A stretch of DNA of 64,000 nucleotides from Nocardioides sp. SYSU D00038 (GCF_016924665.1 NZ_JAFFJT010000010.1:62001-126000), one strand, 5' to 3'. Counted from the first letter of the stretch, positions 24,690 through 35,174 are shown. Made by a program: numbers and translations. The notes: generated from the sequence alone by a model not told the origin.

Positions 24690-25187
24690 ATGCCCCGAGA
24701 TCTCGATCACGTCGGCCGGATCCTCGAGCAGTGGGCGCGCGAGCGCCCCGATCTCGACGTCTCACCGATCGGGGTCGTCGCGCGGCTGCACCGCCTCGCC
24801 GCGGCCCTCACCGACGAGCTGGTCGCGGTCTACGCCGAGTTCGGCCTCGGCGAGGGCGAGTTCGACGTGCTGGCGACGCTGCGGCGCAGCGGCACGCCGT
24901 ACGCCCTCACCCCGAGCGAGCTCGGCGCCCAGACGATGGTCAGCTCCGGGGCGATCACCAAGCGGGTCGACCGCTGCCTCGAGCGCGGGTGGGTGACCCG
25001 CCAGGTCAGCGCGACCGACGGCCGGGGCCGGGTGATCGCGCTGACCGAGGCGGGTCGCGAGGTGATCGAGCGGGCTTTCACGGCGCACGTCGCCAACGAG
25101 CACCGGCTGGTCGCGGGGCTGAGCGCCACCGAGCGCGACCGGCTGGCCCGCCTGCTCGAGAGCTGGGGACGCTCGCTCGGGGTCTAG
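24690..25187 (+). CDS. MarR-family transcriptional regulator
   Basis: 165-aa winged-helix regulator. The core has VARLHRLAAALTDELVAVYA, GEFDVLATLRRSG, TPSELGAQTMVSSGAITKRV (recognition helix) and the wing VTRQVSATDGRGRVIALTEAG, all in family order. ATG 24690 follows TATATT (24678-24683) by 6 nt, so a leaderless start is likely. A second TATAAT at 24657 lies inside the palindromic operator. It most likely represses itself and the divergent EamA exporter, with release by the exported compound. Confidence 0.92.
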   Translation: MPRDLDHVGRILEQWARERPDLDVSPIGVVARLHRLAAALTDELVAVYAEFGLGEGEFDVLATLRRSGTPYALTPSELGAQTMVSSGAITKRVDRCLERGWVTRQVSATDGRGRVIALTEAGREVIERAFTAHVANEHRLVAGLSATERDRLARLLESWGRSLGV

Positions 25188-25197
25188 CGCCGGCTGC

Positions 25198-26040
25198 TCA
25201 GGGCAGGTAGGCGAAGGTGTCGGGGTTCGGGCCGGTGCGGCCCGGCTCGCCCCGGTCGAGGCCCGAGATCTGCGCGACCTCCTCGTCGGTGAGGGAGAAG
25301 TCGAAGATTTCGAAGTTCTCGCGCATCCGCTCGGCGTGCATGGTCTTGGGGAACACGATGTCGCCGCGCTCGACGTGCCAGCGCAGCGTGACCTGCGAGG
25401 TGGTCTTGCCGTGCGCCTCGGCGATCCGGGTGATCACCTCGTCGTCGAGCACGGCACCCTGCGCGATCGGCGACCACGCCTCGACGACCGAGCCGATCTC
25501 GTGGGTCGCCGCCCGGGCGGCCTCGTTGGTGAAGTAGGGGTGCACCTCGACCTGGTTGACGGCCGGCACGACGCCGGTCTCGTCGACGATCCGCCCCAGG
25601 TGCGCGGGCTGGAAGTTCGAGACGCCCACGGCGCGGGCCCGGCCGTCGCCGACGAACTCGGCGAGGGTGCGCCACGTCGACACGTAGTCGCCGTCGTAGA
25701 GCGTGGGGAGCGGCCAGTGGATGAGGAACAGGTCGACGTGGTCGAGGCCGAGCTTGGCCAGGGTCTCGTCGAAGGAGCGTCGGGCGTCGTCGGGCCGGTG
25801 GAAGCCGTTGTTGAGCTTGCTCGTGATGAAGAGCTCCTCGCGCGGCAGGCCGGAGGCCGCGACCGCGGCGCCCACCCCCTCCTCGTTGCCGTACATCTGC
25901 GCGGTGTCGATGTGCCGGTAGCCGACCTCGAGGGCCTGGGTCACCGTGTCGGCGGTCTTCGCCGGAGGGACCTGGAAGACGCCGAAGCCCAGCTGGGGGA
26001 TGGTGGTCTGGTTGTTCAGGGTGATCGTGGGAACGGTCAT
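25198..26040 (-). CDS. Aldo/keto reductase
   Basis: 280-aa NADPH-dependent reductase of the AKR5 type. The catalytic tetrad is visible: Asp and Tyr in YRHIDTAQMYGNEEGVG (about 43-59), Lys in FITSKL near 74 and His in FLIHWP near 106. GVSNFQPAHL, VNQVEVHPYF and a C-terminal VFPKTMHAERMRENF (NADP-binding) are in the usual order. It reduces aldehydes or ketones such as 2,5-diketo-gluconate-like compounds; the true substrate is unknown. ATG 26040 gives the standard MTVPTITLNN start. It converges on the MarR gene and is divergent from capA. Confidence 0.9.
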   Translation of the reverse strand: MTVPTITLNNQTTIPQLGFGVFQVPPAKTADTVTQALEVGYRHIDTAQMYGNEEGVGAAVAASGLPREELFITSKLNNGFHRPDDARRSFDETLAKLGLDHVDLFLIHWPLPTLYDGDYVSTWRTLAEFVGDGRARAVGVSNFQPAHLGRIVDETGVVPAVNQVEVHPYFTNEAARAATHEIGSVVEAWSPIAQGAVLDDEVITRIAEAHGKTTSQVTLRWHVERGDIVFPKTMHAERMRENFEIFDFSLTDEEVAQISGLDRGEPGRTGPNPDTFAYLP

Positions 26041-26097
26041 GACAGTCCAAGTGTCCGGAAGGGCTTCGAACATTCCCGAGCCGGGCAGACTGGGGCG

Positions 26098-27408
26098 ATG
26101 AGGTGGCCGACCGGGCTCGCGCTGGCGCTGCTGCTGGCGGCGTGCAGCACCGACGAGCGGCCGGCGCCCGAGCCCACGCCGTCGGTGTCGGCGAGCCCGA
26201 CGAGCGGGCCGCAGCAGGCCCCGGCGCCACCCGCCCCGGAGCTCGTCGTGGTCGGCCATGCCACCCGGCCCCAGCTCGACCTGACCCGGGCCCAGGCGGC
26301 GGCGGTCGCAGCCGGGGAGGTACGACGGGTGGCCGGTCGGCGGGTCGTCGGCTCGATGCGCGCGGTCGAGCGCGACCCGGGTGCGGTCGCGGCGGTGTCG
26401 CTCGACGAGGTCGGGCCGACCGTGGTCGTGGCCAGGGTGGGCGGCGTCGACCCGGTGCGCGACCGGCCGGACGCCGTGCGGCTCACCGTGGTCGGCGACG
26501 TGATGCTCACCCGCGGGGTGCGCGACCCGGCGGCGGCGCTCGCGCCGCTGCGCCGGCTGCTCCGCTCCGCCGACCTGACCGTCGGCAACCTCGAGAGCAC
26601 GCTGTCGGTGCGGGGCGCGCCCACCCAGGGCGGCGACTCGTTCGGGGGCACCCCGGCGCTGCTCGGACCGTTGGCCGACGCCGGCTTCGACGCGCTGTCG
26701 CTGGCCAACAACCACGCCGGCGACCACGGCACCGGGGCGCTGCTCGACACGGTCGCCGAGCTCCGCGCCAGCCCGGTGGTGCCGTTCGGGGCCGGCCGCG
26801 ACGACCGCGCGGCCGCCCGGCCCGCCGTGCTCCGGGCCGGCGGCACGACGTACGCGTTCGTGGGGTTCAACGCCATCGGCGAGACCCCGCGCGCCGAGCG
26901 GGGGACCCCGGGAGCGCTGTCGGTGCGGATGCCGCCGCGCACCGGTCCGCTGGTGCGCTCCGACCTGCGCCGCGTGCAGCGCGCGATCCGGGCCGCCGGC
27001 CGGCGCGCCGACGTGGTGGTGGTGCTGCCGCACTGGGGCACGCAGTACACCCACGCCCCCGAGCCGGTGCAGCGCCGGGTCTCCCGGGCCCTGGTCGCTG
27101 CCGGCGCCGACCTGGTCGTGGGCGGCCACCCCCACTGGGTGCAGGGCCTCGACGTCGTCGCCGGCGTGCCGGTCGTGCACTCGCTGGGCAACTTCGTCTT
27201 CGACATGGACTTCATGGAGCAGACCATGGAGGGCGTCGTGCTCGAGACGACCTGGTGGGGCGAGGACCTCAAGGCGCTGCGGTTCGTCCCCTACCGGATG
27301 GACCCCGCCACCTTCGCGCCCCGCCGCGCCCGGGCTCCGGTGGCCGCGGGCATCCTCGCCGACCTGTGGGGCTCCTCGACCGGCCCGTTCGCCCCCTCCG
27401 ATGGTTGA
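26098..27408 (+). CDS. CapA-family (PGA-synthesis-type) lipoprotein
   Basis: 436-aa exported protein. It begins with a lipoprotein signal whose lipobox is LLAAC (Cys16), then a Pro/Ser/Thr-rich linker. The CapA metallophosphatase-like domain (about 128-415) shows VVGDVMLTRGV, TVGNLESTLS, LSLANNHAGDHG, VVLPHWGTQYT, VVGGHPHWVQG and HSLGNFVFDMD in order. These motifs match the PgsA/CapA fold linked to poly-gamma-glutamate or other polymer assembly; no pgs genes are nearby, so the role is unknown. The ATG at 26098 is 6 nt after CAGACT. The last two codons, GGT TGA, come from the adjoining repeat. Confidence 0.85.
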   Translation: MRWPTGLALALLLAACSTDERPAPEPTPSVSASPTSGPQQAPAPPAPELVVVGHATRPQLDLTRAQAAAVAAGEVRRVAGRRVVGSMRAVERDPGAVAAVSLDEVGPTVVVARVGGVDPVRDRPDAVRLTVVGDVMLTRGVRDPAAALAPLRRLLRSADLTVGNLESTLSVRGAPTQGGDSFGGTPALLGPLADAGFDALSLANNHAGDHGTGALLDTVAELRASPVVPFGAGRDDRAAARPAVLRAGGTTYAFVGFNAIGETPRAERGTPGALSVRMPPRTGPLVRSDLRRVQRAIRAAGRRADVVVVLPHWGTQYTHAPEPVQRRVSRALVAAGADLVVGGHPHWVQGLDVVAGVPVVHSLGNFVFDMDFMEQTMEGVVLETTWWGEDLKALRFVPYRMDPATFAPRRARAPVAAGILADLWGSSTGPFAPSDG

Positions 27409-27618
27409 GGAAGGCGGTCGCCGAGCGGGTGCGCGGGTTTCGAGGCTCGCTTCGCTCGCACCTCAACCAGCGCCTGCGGTGTTGCGCTGGTCGAGGTGCG
27501 AAGGCCGCTAGGCCTGAGCCTCGAGACCCGGTGAGCCGATCGCCCTCCGTGGGGGACGGTCGGTGTCCGGGTGCGCGGGTTTCGAGGTTCGCTTCGCTCG
27601 CACCTCAACCAGCGCTGG
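27403..27618. repeat. Two palindromic gene-end repeat units (hybrid, then type 2)
   Basis: Unit one runs from GGTTGAGGAAGGCGG (27403) to a type 2 right arm ending CTCAACCAGCG near 27473. Unit two (27486-27618) is a full type 2 unit with left arm GCTGGTCGAGGTGCGA and right arm GTTCGCTTCGCTCGCACC. They fill the gap between the convergent CapA and M28 peptidase genes and touch both stop codons. Confidence 0.82.
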
Positions 27619-27619
27619 G

Positions 27620-28597
27620 TCAGCGGAGCCAGGCGACGACCAACCGGGCGGTACGGCGGAGCTGCGCGGGGTCGACCACCGAGGGGACGTCGGCGGCGGA
27701 GTGGTAGCCGGCGTACGGCGTGGAGCCGAGGCGGATGCCGGGGAGCCCGGCGCGGACGAACGACCAGTGGTCGCTGGAGCGCTGGCCCACCTCGGGCAGC
27801 ACCGGCACGCCGGCCCGGCGGGCGGCGCGCATCAGCTGCGGGCGCAGCGGGTCGTCGGCCGCCACGCTGCCGACCGGCACGACGTCGCCGACGCCGACCC
27901 GGTCGAGCGACACCATGCCGCGCAGGGTGCGGCGCTGGGCGGCGGTGAGCGAGGCGACGTGGGCGCGGGAGCCGTAGTGGTGGTCGTCGTCGCTCGGGCC
28001 GCGCGGCTCCTCGGAGCCGTAGGCCACCAGCACGACCGGCAGCCGGGTGCGGCGCCCGGCCACCGCCTCCGCCACCGCGAGCAGCACCCCGACCCCCGAC
28101 GCGTTGTCCTCGGCGCCGGGCGCCTGCGGCACCGTGTCGAGGTGGGCCCCGACCGCGAGCCAGGGCCGCCCCGGGCGTACGTCGCCGCGGGTCGCCACCA
28201 GGTTGACCGACGGGCCCGCCGCGACCGGCACGCCCCACGACACGCCCCCGGGCGTCGGGAAGCGCTGCCGCTCCACCCGCCAACCCAGCGCCTCGAGCCG
28301 GCGCTGCACCCACCCGGCGGCCCGGAAGTACGCCGGCGACGTGCCCGGTCGCGGACCCACACCGGAGGCCAGGTGGCGCACCGCCGACATCGCGGTCGCG
28401 GCCCGCACGGCGTCCGGGTCGGCTCGGGGGGTCGGGGTCTGCGTGACGGGCGGGGATGCTGGCGGCGCGGACGGCGCGGACGGCGACGGCGTCCCGGCCG
28501 TGACCGTGGGTGCCGCGGCGGGCGGCTCGGGCTCGGAGTCGGCGCTGCACCCGGCCGCCAGCACGGCGAGCACGAGGAGCTGGCCGGCGCGGGTCAC
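27620..28597 (-). CDS. M28-family metallopeptidase, lipoprotein
   Basis: 325-aa exported peptidase with a lipobox in VLAAGC (Cys17) and a Pro/Ala/Thr-rich linker up to about residue 60. The zinc ligands of family M28 are visible: GAHLDTVPQAPGAEDNASGV (His and bridging Asp), SEEPRG (Glu pair), SLDRVG (Asp) and AGYHSAADV (His). It is probably an aminopeptidase on the outer face of the membrane. The GTG at 28597 opens the signal sequence; no strong ribosome site is seen. Its stop lies next to a repeat unit, and the gene is convergent with CapA and divergent from the ECF sigma factor. Confidence 0.85.
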   Translation of the reverse strand: MTRAGQLLVLAVLAAGCSADSEPEPPAAAPTVTAGTPSPSAPSAPPASPPVTQTPTPRADPDAVRAATAMSAVRHLASGVGPRPGTSPAYFRAAGWVQRRLEALGWRVERQRFPTPGGVSWGVPVAAGPSVNLVATRGDVRPGRPWLAVGAHLDTVPQAPGAEDNASGVGVLLAVAEAVAGRRTRLPVVLVAYGSEEPRGPSDDDHHYGSRAHVASLTAAQRRTLRGMVSLDRVGVGDVVPVGSVAADDPLRPQLMRAARRAGVPVLPEVGQRSSDHWSFVRAGLPGIRLGSTPYAGYHSAADVPSVVDPAQLRRTARLVVAWLR

Positions 28598-28735
28598 CGA
28601 GCCATTCAACCCCCTCGCTGCACGCGCTGCGCAGGGCCGCGGCGAGAAAGTTCGCCGTCCGGGGCAACCGAATCGGGGCCGCTCCCCTCGATCATGGGTG
28701 AGGGGCCGCGACGGGCCCGCAGTCCGAGGAGGGGC

Positions 28736-29242
28736 ATGGCAGACCGACGGCGCGAGGGTGAGTTCACCGAGTTCGCGCGGGGCCAGCAGCAGCGGATGTA
28801 CCGGCGTGCTTACCTGCTCACCGGCAGCCGCGAGGAGGCCCAGGACCTCGTGCAGACCACGCTGGTGAAGCTCTACGTCGCCTGGCCGCGCGTCGACCAG
28901 CCCGCGGCGTACGCCTACCGGGTGCTGGTGCGGGCGTTCCTCGACGGCCGCCGGCGGTCCGAGCGCGAGCGCGCGCTGCACGTGCCGATCGAGCCGGCCG
29001 CGCCGCCACCCGACCCCGACCGGGCGCTGACCCTCCTCGCCGCCCTCGCCGAGCTCCCGCCCCGCACCCGCGCGGCCGTGGTGCTCCGCTACTGGGAGGA
29101 CCTGCCGGTCGCGCAGGCCGCCGCGGCGCTCGGCTGCACGCCCGGCACCGTCAAGTCCCTCTCCAGCAGGGGGCTCGCCCTCCTGCGCGACCTCCTCGGC
29201 GAGACGTTCGAGGAGCCGGTCACCGAAGGAGCCACCCGATGA
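28736..29242 (+). CDS. SigE-family ECF RNA polymerase sigma factor
   Basis: 168-aa sigma factor. Region 2 is seen in FTEFARGQQQRMYRRAYLLT and REEAQDLVQTTLVKLYVAWP (about 10-55). Region 4 is seen in LAELPPRTRAAVVLRYWEDL with VAQAAAALGCTPGTVKSLSS (about 105-150). ATG 28736 has GAGGAGG just upstream. The following gene starts inside its stop codon (ATGA) and encodes a one-helix membrane protein, the usual partner in this family, which probably anchors or restrains the sigma factor. Its inducing signal is unknown. Confidence 0.9.
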   Translation: MADRRREGEFTEFARGQQQRMYRRAYLLTGSREEAQDLVQTTLVKLYVAWPRVDQPAAYAYRVLVRAFLDGRRRSERERALHVPIEPAAPPPDPDRALTLLAALAELPPRTRAAVVLRYWEDLPVAQAAAALGCTPGTVKSLSSRGLALLRDLLGETFEEPVTEGATR

Positions 29243-29757
29243 GCCCCACCACAGACCAGCTGCGCAGCCGGATGGCCGCCGAGCTCGACGACCTCGGGCC
29301 GCTGCCCGACCAGGTCGCCACCGCCGCCCGGGCCGGTGCCCGGGTGGTCCGGAGGCGCCGGGTCGCGACCGGCGCCCTGCTCGGGGTGGCCGGCGTCGGC
29401 GCGGTCTCGATCGGCGGCGCGGTCGTCGCGGGCGGCCTGCCCCAGCGCGGCGAGGTCGGCGACGGCCCCGCCCCCACCCCGGTGCCGACGCTGGTGCCCT
29501 CCGAGCCGCCGGTCGACCCGCCGTCCGAGCCGCCGCGGGACGTGCCGGAGCCCACGCCCGTGCCGACCGTGCCGGCGCTCCCGCAACCGCTCGAGGGGAC
29601 GCCGGGCGACGTGCCGGTGCCGATGCCGACCGTGCCCCCGACCGACCAGGGCGGACCCCTGCAGCCCGGCCCCGCCGAGGTGCCGGTGCCGATGCCCACC
29701 GTGCCGCCGCGCGACCAGCCCACCCCCGTCCCGGCGGAGCCGGCGCCCACCCGGTGA
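29239..29757 (+). CDS. Proline-rich membrane protein, likely anti-sigma or sigma partner
   Basis: 172-aa protein. The cytosolic N-terminus (about 1-41) has an arginine cluster RVVRRRRV before one membrane helix (ATGALLGVAGVGAVSIGGAV, about 43-66). The rest is an extracellular Pro/Val-rich tail with two copies of VPVPMPTVPP. It overlaps the sigma-factor stop by ATGA. Such pairs are typical of SigE-family loci, where the partner binds the sigma factor at the membrane. No zinc anti-sigma motif (HxxxCxxC) is present, so it is not a classic ZAS protein. Confidence 0.65.
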   Translation: MSPTTDQLRSRMAAELDDLGPLPDQVATAARAGARVVRRRRVATGALLGVAGVGAVSIGGAVVAGGLPQRGEVGDGPAPTPVPTLVPSEPPVDPPSEPPRDVPEPTPVPTVPALPQPLEGTPGDVPVPMPTVPPTDQGGPLQPGPAEVPVPMPTVPPRDQPTPVPAEPAPTR

Positions 29758-29781
29758 GCCCCCACCCGGCAGACTGGCCGG

Positions 29782-30219
29782 GTGCTGGACTACACCGACT
29801 ACGACACCCGCCTGGCGGCGTACGCCGTCGTGGTCGACGACGCCGAGCGGGTGCTGCTGGCGCTGTGGAACGAGCCGGCGGAGCCGCTGTGGACGCTGCC
29901 CGGCGGCGGGGTCGACCTCGGCGAGCGGGTCGAGGACGGCTGCGTGCGCGAGGTCCGCGAGGAGACCGGCTACGACGTCGCGCTGGGGCGCCTGCTCGGC
30001 GTGGACACCGCGGTGATCGAGCCCGGCCGGCGGCGGGTGGAGACCGCACGACCGCTCCAGGCGGTGCGGATCTTCTTCGAGGCCCGGGTGACCGGCGGCA
30101 CGCTGACCCGCGAGCTCGACGGCACCACCGACGAGGCCCGCTGGTTCCCGCTGGCCGAGGTCCCCGACCTGCCCCGGGTGGCGATGGTCGACACCGCGCT
30201 CGGCCTGGTCGGGCGCTGA
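29782..30219 (+). CDS. Nudix hydrolase
   Basis: 145-aa pyrophosphohydrolase with an intact Nudix box: GGGVDLGERV followed by EDGCVREVREETGYDV (about 43-68), matching GX5EX7REUXEEXGU. It cleaves nucleoside diphosphate-linked compounds; the substrate is not predictable from sequence. GTG 29782 follows CAGACT by 6 nt with no ribosome site, so it is probably leaderless and separate from the sigma-factor pair. The stop codon lies in a short hairpin shared with the GrpB gene end. Confidence 0.88.
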   Translation: MLDYTDYDTRLAAYAVVVDDAERVLLALWNEPAEPLWTLPGGGVDLGERVEDGCVREVREETGYDVALGRLLGVDTAVIEPGRRRVETARPLQAVRIFFEARVTGGTLTRELDGTTDEARWFPLAEVPDLPRVAMVDTALGLVGR

Positions 30220-30224
30220 CGCCC
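30211..30224. terminator. Short hairpin at the Nudix/GrpB junction
   Basis: GGGCG (30211-30215) pairs with CGCCC (30220-30224) around a CTGA loop that includes the Nudix stop codon. It is a weak candidate terminator between convergent genes. Confidence 0.3.
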
Positions 30225-30232
30225 AGCCGCGG

Positions 30233-30838
30233 TCAGAGCAGCCCGTGGTGCCGGAACATCCGGTCGTAGATCTCCAGCACCACCGGCTCCTTGTGGGCGT
30301 TGTAGTCGAGCATCGAGCCGCCGCTGGCCAGGGTCGCCCGACCGGCGGCGCGCTTGGCGGCGGCGTAGCGCTCCCGGTCGTCGGCGTGCTCGCGCAGCCA
30401 GTCGCGGAACATCAGGTGTCGCACCACCTCCGGGCAGTCGGGGCCGAAGACGTGCAGGTGCACGTAGCGCGGCTCGCGCCGCTGGAGCAGCCGGTGCTCG
30501 TGCCACCACGGCTCGCGCACCCGGTGCACCCAGCCGGCCGCGGTCAGCACCGGCACGTACGACGCCTCGTCGGCCGGGTCGGCCACCACCAGGTCGACGT
30601 CGAGCACCGGCTTGGCCGGCAGCCCCGGCACCGAGGTCGAGCCGACGTGGTGGAGCTCGAGCACGACCGGCCCGAGCAGGTCGCGGAGCGCGGCCGCCTC
30701 CTCGGCGTACGCCGCGGGCCAGGCGGGGTCGGGCTCGACGACGTCGACCTCCAGCGGCCCGGAGCGCTGGCCGGGCAGGAACGGGTCGCGATCGGCCGGG
30801 ACGGCGTGGTGACGGGTGATCTCGGCGGGCGTCGGCAC
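30233..30838 (-). CDS. GrpB/UPF0157 family protein
   Basis: 201-aa cytosolic protein of the nucleotidyltransferase-fold GrpB family. The conserved segments are VVEPDPAWPAAYAEEAAAL near 28-46, LELHHVGSTSVPGLPAKPVLD near 60-80 with the GS motif and DVDLVV acidic pair, and HLHVFGPDCPEVVRHLMFRD near 135-155. Its biochemical role is not settled. The GTG at 30838 is preferred because in-frame codons further up run into the HspR-controlled dnaK promoter. It is divergent from dnaK but shows no sign of being in the heat-shock regulon. Confidence 0.8.
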   Translation of the reverse strand: MPTPAEITRHHAVPADRDPFLPGQRSGPLEVDVVEPDPAWPAAYAEEAAALRDLLGPVVLELHHVGSTSVPGLPAKPVLDVDLVVADPADEASYVPVLTAAGWVHRVREPWWHEHRLLQRREPRYVHLHVFGPDCPEVVRHLMFRDWLREHADDRERYAAAKRAAGRATLASGGSMLDYNAHKEPVVLEIYDRMFRHHGLL

Positions 30839-30881
30839 CCGGGAATGATCCTGCGCCGACCTCCGTTGGGACCAGTGAGCA

Positions 30882-30906
30882 AAGTTGAGTTGAATCGGCT
30901 CAACTT
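30882..30906. promoter_or_regulatory. HAIR operator (HspR site) upstream of dnaK
   Basis: AAGTTGAG at 30882-30889 and CTCAACTT at 30899-30906 flank a 9-bp centre. This matches the HspR-associated inverted repeat (CTTGAGT-N7-ACTCAAG), allowing one-base variation. It is 70 bp before the dnaK ATG. HspR itself is encoded at the end of this operon. Confidence 0.85.
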
Positions 30907-30975
30907 GTTTGCCAGACTCGCCGCAGCGGCGCGAGGATGGCCGCGAACCGTCTCTACCAAGTGAGGTACTCAGCA

Positions 30976-32837
<1,862 letters not shown>

Positions 32838-32841
<4 letters not shown>

Positions 32842-33512
32842 CCGAGCCCCAGGGCGACGTCACGCCGGGGGAGGAGCCCACCACGGCTCCTCCTCCGGGC
32901 GAGGCCGCGCCCAGCGACCAGCCCAGCGACCAGCCCAGCGACCAGCCCAGCGACCAGCCCGACGACCAGTCCTCGTCGTCCGGGGAGCCGGCACCGTCCG
33001 GTGAGCCGGACCTCGCGGTCCAGCTCGCCGAGCGCACCGCCGACCTCCAGCGGCTGCAGGCCGAGTACGTCAACTACAAGCGTCGCGTCGACCGCGACCG
33101 CGAGCTGGTGGTGCAGAACGCCACCTACGCCGCGCTCGCGCCGATCACCGAGGTGCTCGACAGCATCGACCGGGCCCGCGAGCACGGTCCGCTCGACCCC
33201 GGCTTCCAGGTGGTGGCCGACCAGCTCGAGCGGGTGGTGGCCGGCCTCGGGCTCACCAAGTTCGGTGCCGTGGGCGACGCGTTCGACCCCACCGTCCACG
33301 AGGCGCTGAGCCACATCGGCCAGGACCCCGAGGTCGAGGTCACCACCTGCAAGGTGGTCGCCAAGTCCGGCTACCGGATCGGCGACCGGGTGGTGCGGGC
33401 CGCGCAGGTGCTCGTCGTCGACCCGATCGACGGCCCCGCTGGGGAGCCCGCCGCGCCCGAGCAGCCCGCCGACTCCACCGAGCCCACCGGGCCCACCGAG
33501 GCCGCCGACTGA
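32838..33512 (+). CDS. grpE: Nucleotide exchange factor GrpE
   Basis: 224-aa dimeric exchange factor for DnaK. A disordered N-terminus (1-58) contains a perfect tetrapeptide repeat SDQP in four copies. A coiled-coil (about 60-105) with [20 protein letters not shown] follows, then the beta domain with [14 protein letters not shown] and [16 protein letters not shown], the GrpE signature region. A Pro/Glu-rich tail ends the protein. GTG 32838 overlaps the dnaK TGA, giving coupled translation. The repeated N-terminus is a low-complexity expansion in this strain or species. Confidence 0.96.
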
Positions 33513-33552
33513 TCCACACTCGTCCCACCGACCACGGAGAGGGGGTGCGCGC

Positions 33553-34713
33553 ATGAGCACCGACCAGGGCTTCCGCCCCGACTGGGCGCAGAAGGACTTC
33601 TACGCCGTCCTCGGCGTCTCGAAGGACGCCTCGGCGGCCGACATCAAGAAGGCCTACCGCAGGCTGGCGCGCGACAACCACCCCGACTCCAACCCCGGCG
33701 ACGCCGCCAAGCACGAGACGTTCAAGGCGGTGGCCGAGGCCTACGACGTCGTGGGTGACCCCGAGAAGCGCGCGAAGTACGACGAGATGCGCTCGCTCTA
33801 CGCCGGCGGCCGGATGCCGGGCGGCTTCGGCGGCGGGGGCGGGTTCACCGCCGACGACCTGCTGCGCGAGCAGGCCGGCGGCGGGTTCGGTGACATGTTC
33901 GGCGACCTGTTCGGGGGTGGCTTCGGCCGCGCCCGCCAGCAGGCGCCTCGCCCCCGCAGGGGCGCCGACGTCGAGACCTCGGCGACGATCTCGTTCACCG
34001 ACGCCATCGACGGCGTCACGATCTCGCTGCGGCTCAGCTCCGACGCGCCCTGCCCCGACTGCAAGGGCTCGGGCGGCAAGCCCGGCACCCGCCCCCACGT
34101 CTGCGGCCACTGCGACGGCGCCGGCTACGTCGTCAACAGCATGGGCGGCTTCTCGATCAACGAGACCTGCCCGGTCTGCGGCGGCCGCCAACTGGTCTAC
34201 GACGAGGCGTGCCCGACGTGCGGCGGCTCCGGCCGCGGCCTGTCGTCGCGCACCATCCAGGCCCGGATCCCCGCCGGGGTGAAGGACGGCCAGCGGATCC
34301 GGCTGCGCGGCAAGGGCGCGGCGGGCGAGAACGGCGGCCCCGCCGGCGACCTCCTCGTCGCGGTCAAGGTCGCCCCGCACCGGCTGTTCGGCCGCAAGGA
34401 CGACAACCTCACCCTCGAGGTGCCGGTCTCGTTCGCCGAGGCCGCGCTGGGCGCCGAGATCACCATCCCGACGCTGGGCGGCTCGCCGGTGACCGTGAAG
34501 GTGCCCGCAGGCACGCCCAACGGCCGCACCTTCCGGGTGCGCGGCAAGGGGGTGCCCCGCGCCGACGGCACCCACGGCGACCTGCTCGCCACCGTCGAGG
34601 TGCAGGTGCCGGCGGTGCTCGACGACGCCGCTCGCGCGGCCGTCGAGGCCTACCGCGACGCCACCCGTGACAAGCCGCTGCGGGCCCGGCTCTTCGACGA
34701 GGCCACCGCATGA
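33553..34713 (+). CDS. dnaJ: Chaperone protein DnaJ (Hsp40, type I)
   Basis: 386-aa co-chaperone that stimulates DnaK ATPase. The J domain (about 14-80) has DFYAVLGVSKDASAADIKKA and the HPD motif in DNHPDSNP. A Gly/Phe-rich linker follows, then four zinc motifs CPDCKGSG, CGHCDGAG, CPVCGGRQ and CPTCGGSG. The third departs from the CxxCxGxG rule at its last two residues. The C-terminal substrate-binding domains end near 375. Forty bases separate it from grpE, and its stop overlaps the hspR ATG. The order dnaK-grpE-dnaJ-hspR is the classic actinobacterial operon. Confidence 0.97.
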   Translation: MSTDQGFRPDWAQKDFYAVLGVSKDASAADIKKAYRRLARDNHPDSNPGDAAKHETFKAVAEAYDVVGDPEKRAKYDEMRSLYAGGRMPGGFGGGGGFTADDLLREQAGGGFGDMFGDLFGGGFGRARQQAPRPRRGADVETSATISFTDAIDGVTISLRLSSDAPCPDCKGSGGKPGTRPHVCGHCDGAGYVVNSMGGFSINETCPVCGGRQLVYDEACPTCGGSGRGLSSRTIQARIPAGVKDGQRIRLRGKGAAGENGGPAGDLLVAVKVAPHRLFGRKDDNLTLEVPVSFAEAALGAEITIPTLGGSPVTVKVPAGTPNGRTFRVRGKGVPRADGTHGDLLATVEVQVPAVLDDAARAAVEAYRDATRDKPLRARLFDEATA

Positions 34714-35153
34714 CCGGCCGCTCGCCCTACGAGGCCCCCGGCCCCGACGCGGCCGTCTTCGTCATCTCGGTCGCCGCCGAGCTCACCGGCCTGCACCCGC
34801 AGACCCTGCGTACCTACGAGCGGATGGGGCTGATCGTGCCCGCCCGCACCGGCGGCGGCGGGCGCCGCTACTCCCCGCGCGACATCGACCTGCTCCGCGA
34901 GATCAGCGAGCTCACCGCGGCCGGCATCGGCATCGAGGGGGTCCGCCGGATCCTCCAGCTCGAGAACCAGGTCGCCGCCCTCGCCGCCCGCAACGAGGAG
35001 CTCCAGGCCGAGCTCGACGCCACCCGCGACGCGCTCCGCCAGGCCGTGACGGCTCGGCCGGCCGGGCCGCCCGCCGGCGTACGGCCCGATCGCCTCCCGG
35101 TGCTCCGCCAGCCTGCGACCGGTCAGGTCGTGGTCTGGCGCCGGGGTCGTTGA
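34710..35153 (+). CDS. hspR: Heat-shock repressor HspR (MerR family)
   Basis: 147-aa MerR-type regulator. The DNA-binding domain (about 18-85) has FVISVAAELTGLHPQTLRTY, then ERMGLIVPARTGGGGRRYSP with the wing, followed by a coiled-coil (LENQVAALAARNEELQAELD). It needs DnaK as co-repressor and binds HAIR sites; two are in this window, at dnaK (30882) and clpB (39192). Its ATG overlaps the dnaJ stop (ATGA), so it is made with its partners, forming a feedback loop. Confidence 0.95.
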   Translation: MTGRSPYEAPGPDAAVFVISVAAELTGLHPQTLRTYERMGLIVPARTGGGGRRYSPRDIDLLREISELTAAGIGIEGVRRILQLENQVAALAARNEELQAELDATRDALRQAVTARPAGPPAGVRPDRLPVLRQPATGQVVVWRRGR

Positions 35154-35174
35154 GGCGGGTCGCGCCGACCGCAG

